A stretch of DNA of 12,750 nucleotides from an uncultured Lachnospiraceae bacterium (GTDB taxonomy: Bacteria; Bacillota; Clostridia; Lachnospirales; Lachnospiraceae): positions 1-12,750 of the forward strand of contig USSP01000019.1 in NCBI GenBank assembly GCA_900557385.1, in the 5' to 3' direction. A program made the position numbers and the translations under genes. Shown one piece after another: positions 12,389 to 12,750 of this stretch. The notes beneath the pieces are model-generated. The model was given only the letters and a program-made list of their open reading frames with translations. It was not told the origin of the DNA and did not search any database. The number at the start of each line of letters is the position of its first letter. Positions within the stretch are counted from its first letter, which is position 1.

Positions 12389-12750
12389 ATGGATTGTTTT
12401 CGTATTGCCGGAGGAATTCCCTTAAGTGGAGAAGCCGTAATTCAGGGATCGAAAAACGCGGCACTTCCCATTATGGCAGCCACGATTCTGATGAATGGTG
12501 TGACTGTCCTGCATCGCTGTCCCAGAATCAAGGATGTCTTTCTGATGCAGCATTTGCTGGAGCATATGGGATGCCGTATGCGTTGGGAGCAGGACACTCT
12601 GTCGATTGACACCAGGGGCTTGCCGAAAGAATTGCCGGAAGCATTAGCGAAAGCCGGAGGCAGTATGGGGGTGGCAGAAGAGAAGAAGAGTTCCATGCGT
12701 TCGACGATTACATTACTGGGAGCGCTGCTGGGAAGATTCCATTCCTGTTA
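12389..12750 (+). CDS. murA: UDP-N-acetylglucosamine 1-carboxyvinyltransferase MurA (5' part)
   Basis: MurA moves enolpyruvate from phosphoenolpyruvate to UDP-GlcNAc, the first committed step of peptidoglycan synthesis and the fosfomycin target. About 120 codons are present; the gene runs off the window with its frame open. FRIAGGIPLSGEAVIQGSKN (4-23) is the family opening, and K22 and N23 fall at the numbering of the catalytic pair in E. coli MurA. MRSTITLLGALLGRF near the end matches the segment before the active-site loop, so the fosfomycin-binding Cys is not reached. GTGAGG (12376-12381) favours ATG 12389; ATG 12386 would add one Met. It lies 64 bp after ftsW with no clear promoter or terminator, so it likely belongs to the same operon. 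Confidence 0.95.
   Translation, partial: MDCFRIAGGIPLSGEAVIQGSKNAALPIMAATILMNGVTVLHRCPRIKDVFLMQHLLEHMGCRMRWEQDTLSIDTRGLPKELPEALAKAGGSMGVAEEKKSSMRSTITLLGALLGRFHSC

Noticed and set aside
12376..12609. Plus-strand 77-codon frame starting just before murA
   Set aside because: It overlaps murA in another frame. The murA frame from 12389 gives an unbroken family match, so there is no frameshift or separate gene.

Overview
The window carries an intact stretch of the division and cell-wall (dcw) cluster of a Gram-positive anaerobe of the class Clostridia, most likely family Lachnospiraceae. This placement is from memory of gene order and protein style, not from a search. Clues are the order mraZ-rsmH-ftsL-PBP-PBP-mraY-murD-ftsW-murA, the four-cysteine RsmH tail, the A/G-rich Shine-Dalgarno sites and the two tandem class B penicillin-binding proteins. 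Every real gene is on the + strand.

Layout. Positions 2-265 hold the 3' end of a tyrosine recombinase (integrase) gene with an in-frame amber stop between its catalytic Arg and the His/Tyr pair, so it is a decayed end of an integrated element. A short junction (266-358) with an 11-bp tandem repeat and a 12-bp stem hairpin separates it from ychF (359-1456). lgt follows 27 bp later and ends at a strong intrinsic terminator (2455-2498). A new transcription unit then begins. A sigma-A-like promoter (2561-2589) lies directly upstream of a 10-bp-periodic GTGG repeat array (2591-2640), the expected MraZ operator, followed by mraZ, rsmH, ftsL, a long class B PBP with a repetitive acidic tail, a second class B PBP, mraY, murD, ftsW and the first 120 codons of murA, which runs off the window.

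How the genes work together. MraZ probably autoregulates the operon. RsmH methylates 16S rRNA. MurA and MurD act in cytoplasmic synthesis of the UDP-MurNAc-peptide, and MraY moves the product onto undecaprenyl phosphate to make lipid I. FtsW (SEDS glycosyltransferase) polymerises lipid II and the class B PBPs cross-link it at the septum, with FtsL as a bitopic scaffold. murE, murF, murC and murG are absent from their usual places, so the pathway must be completed elsewhere in the genome.

I see no new defence, mobile or biosynthetic system here. The observations most worth checking are: a 15-bp perfect inverted repeat whose 3' arm contains the ribosome binding site of the second PBP (6912-6960); that PBP's KTA in place of KTG; the phased MraZ operator; the amber-disrupted integrase next to ychF; and the uncertain N-terminus and repeat tail of the first PBP.
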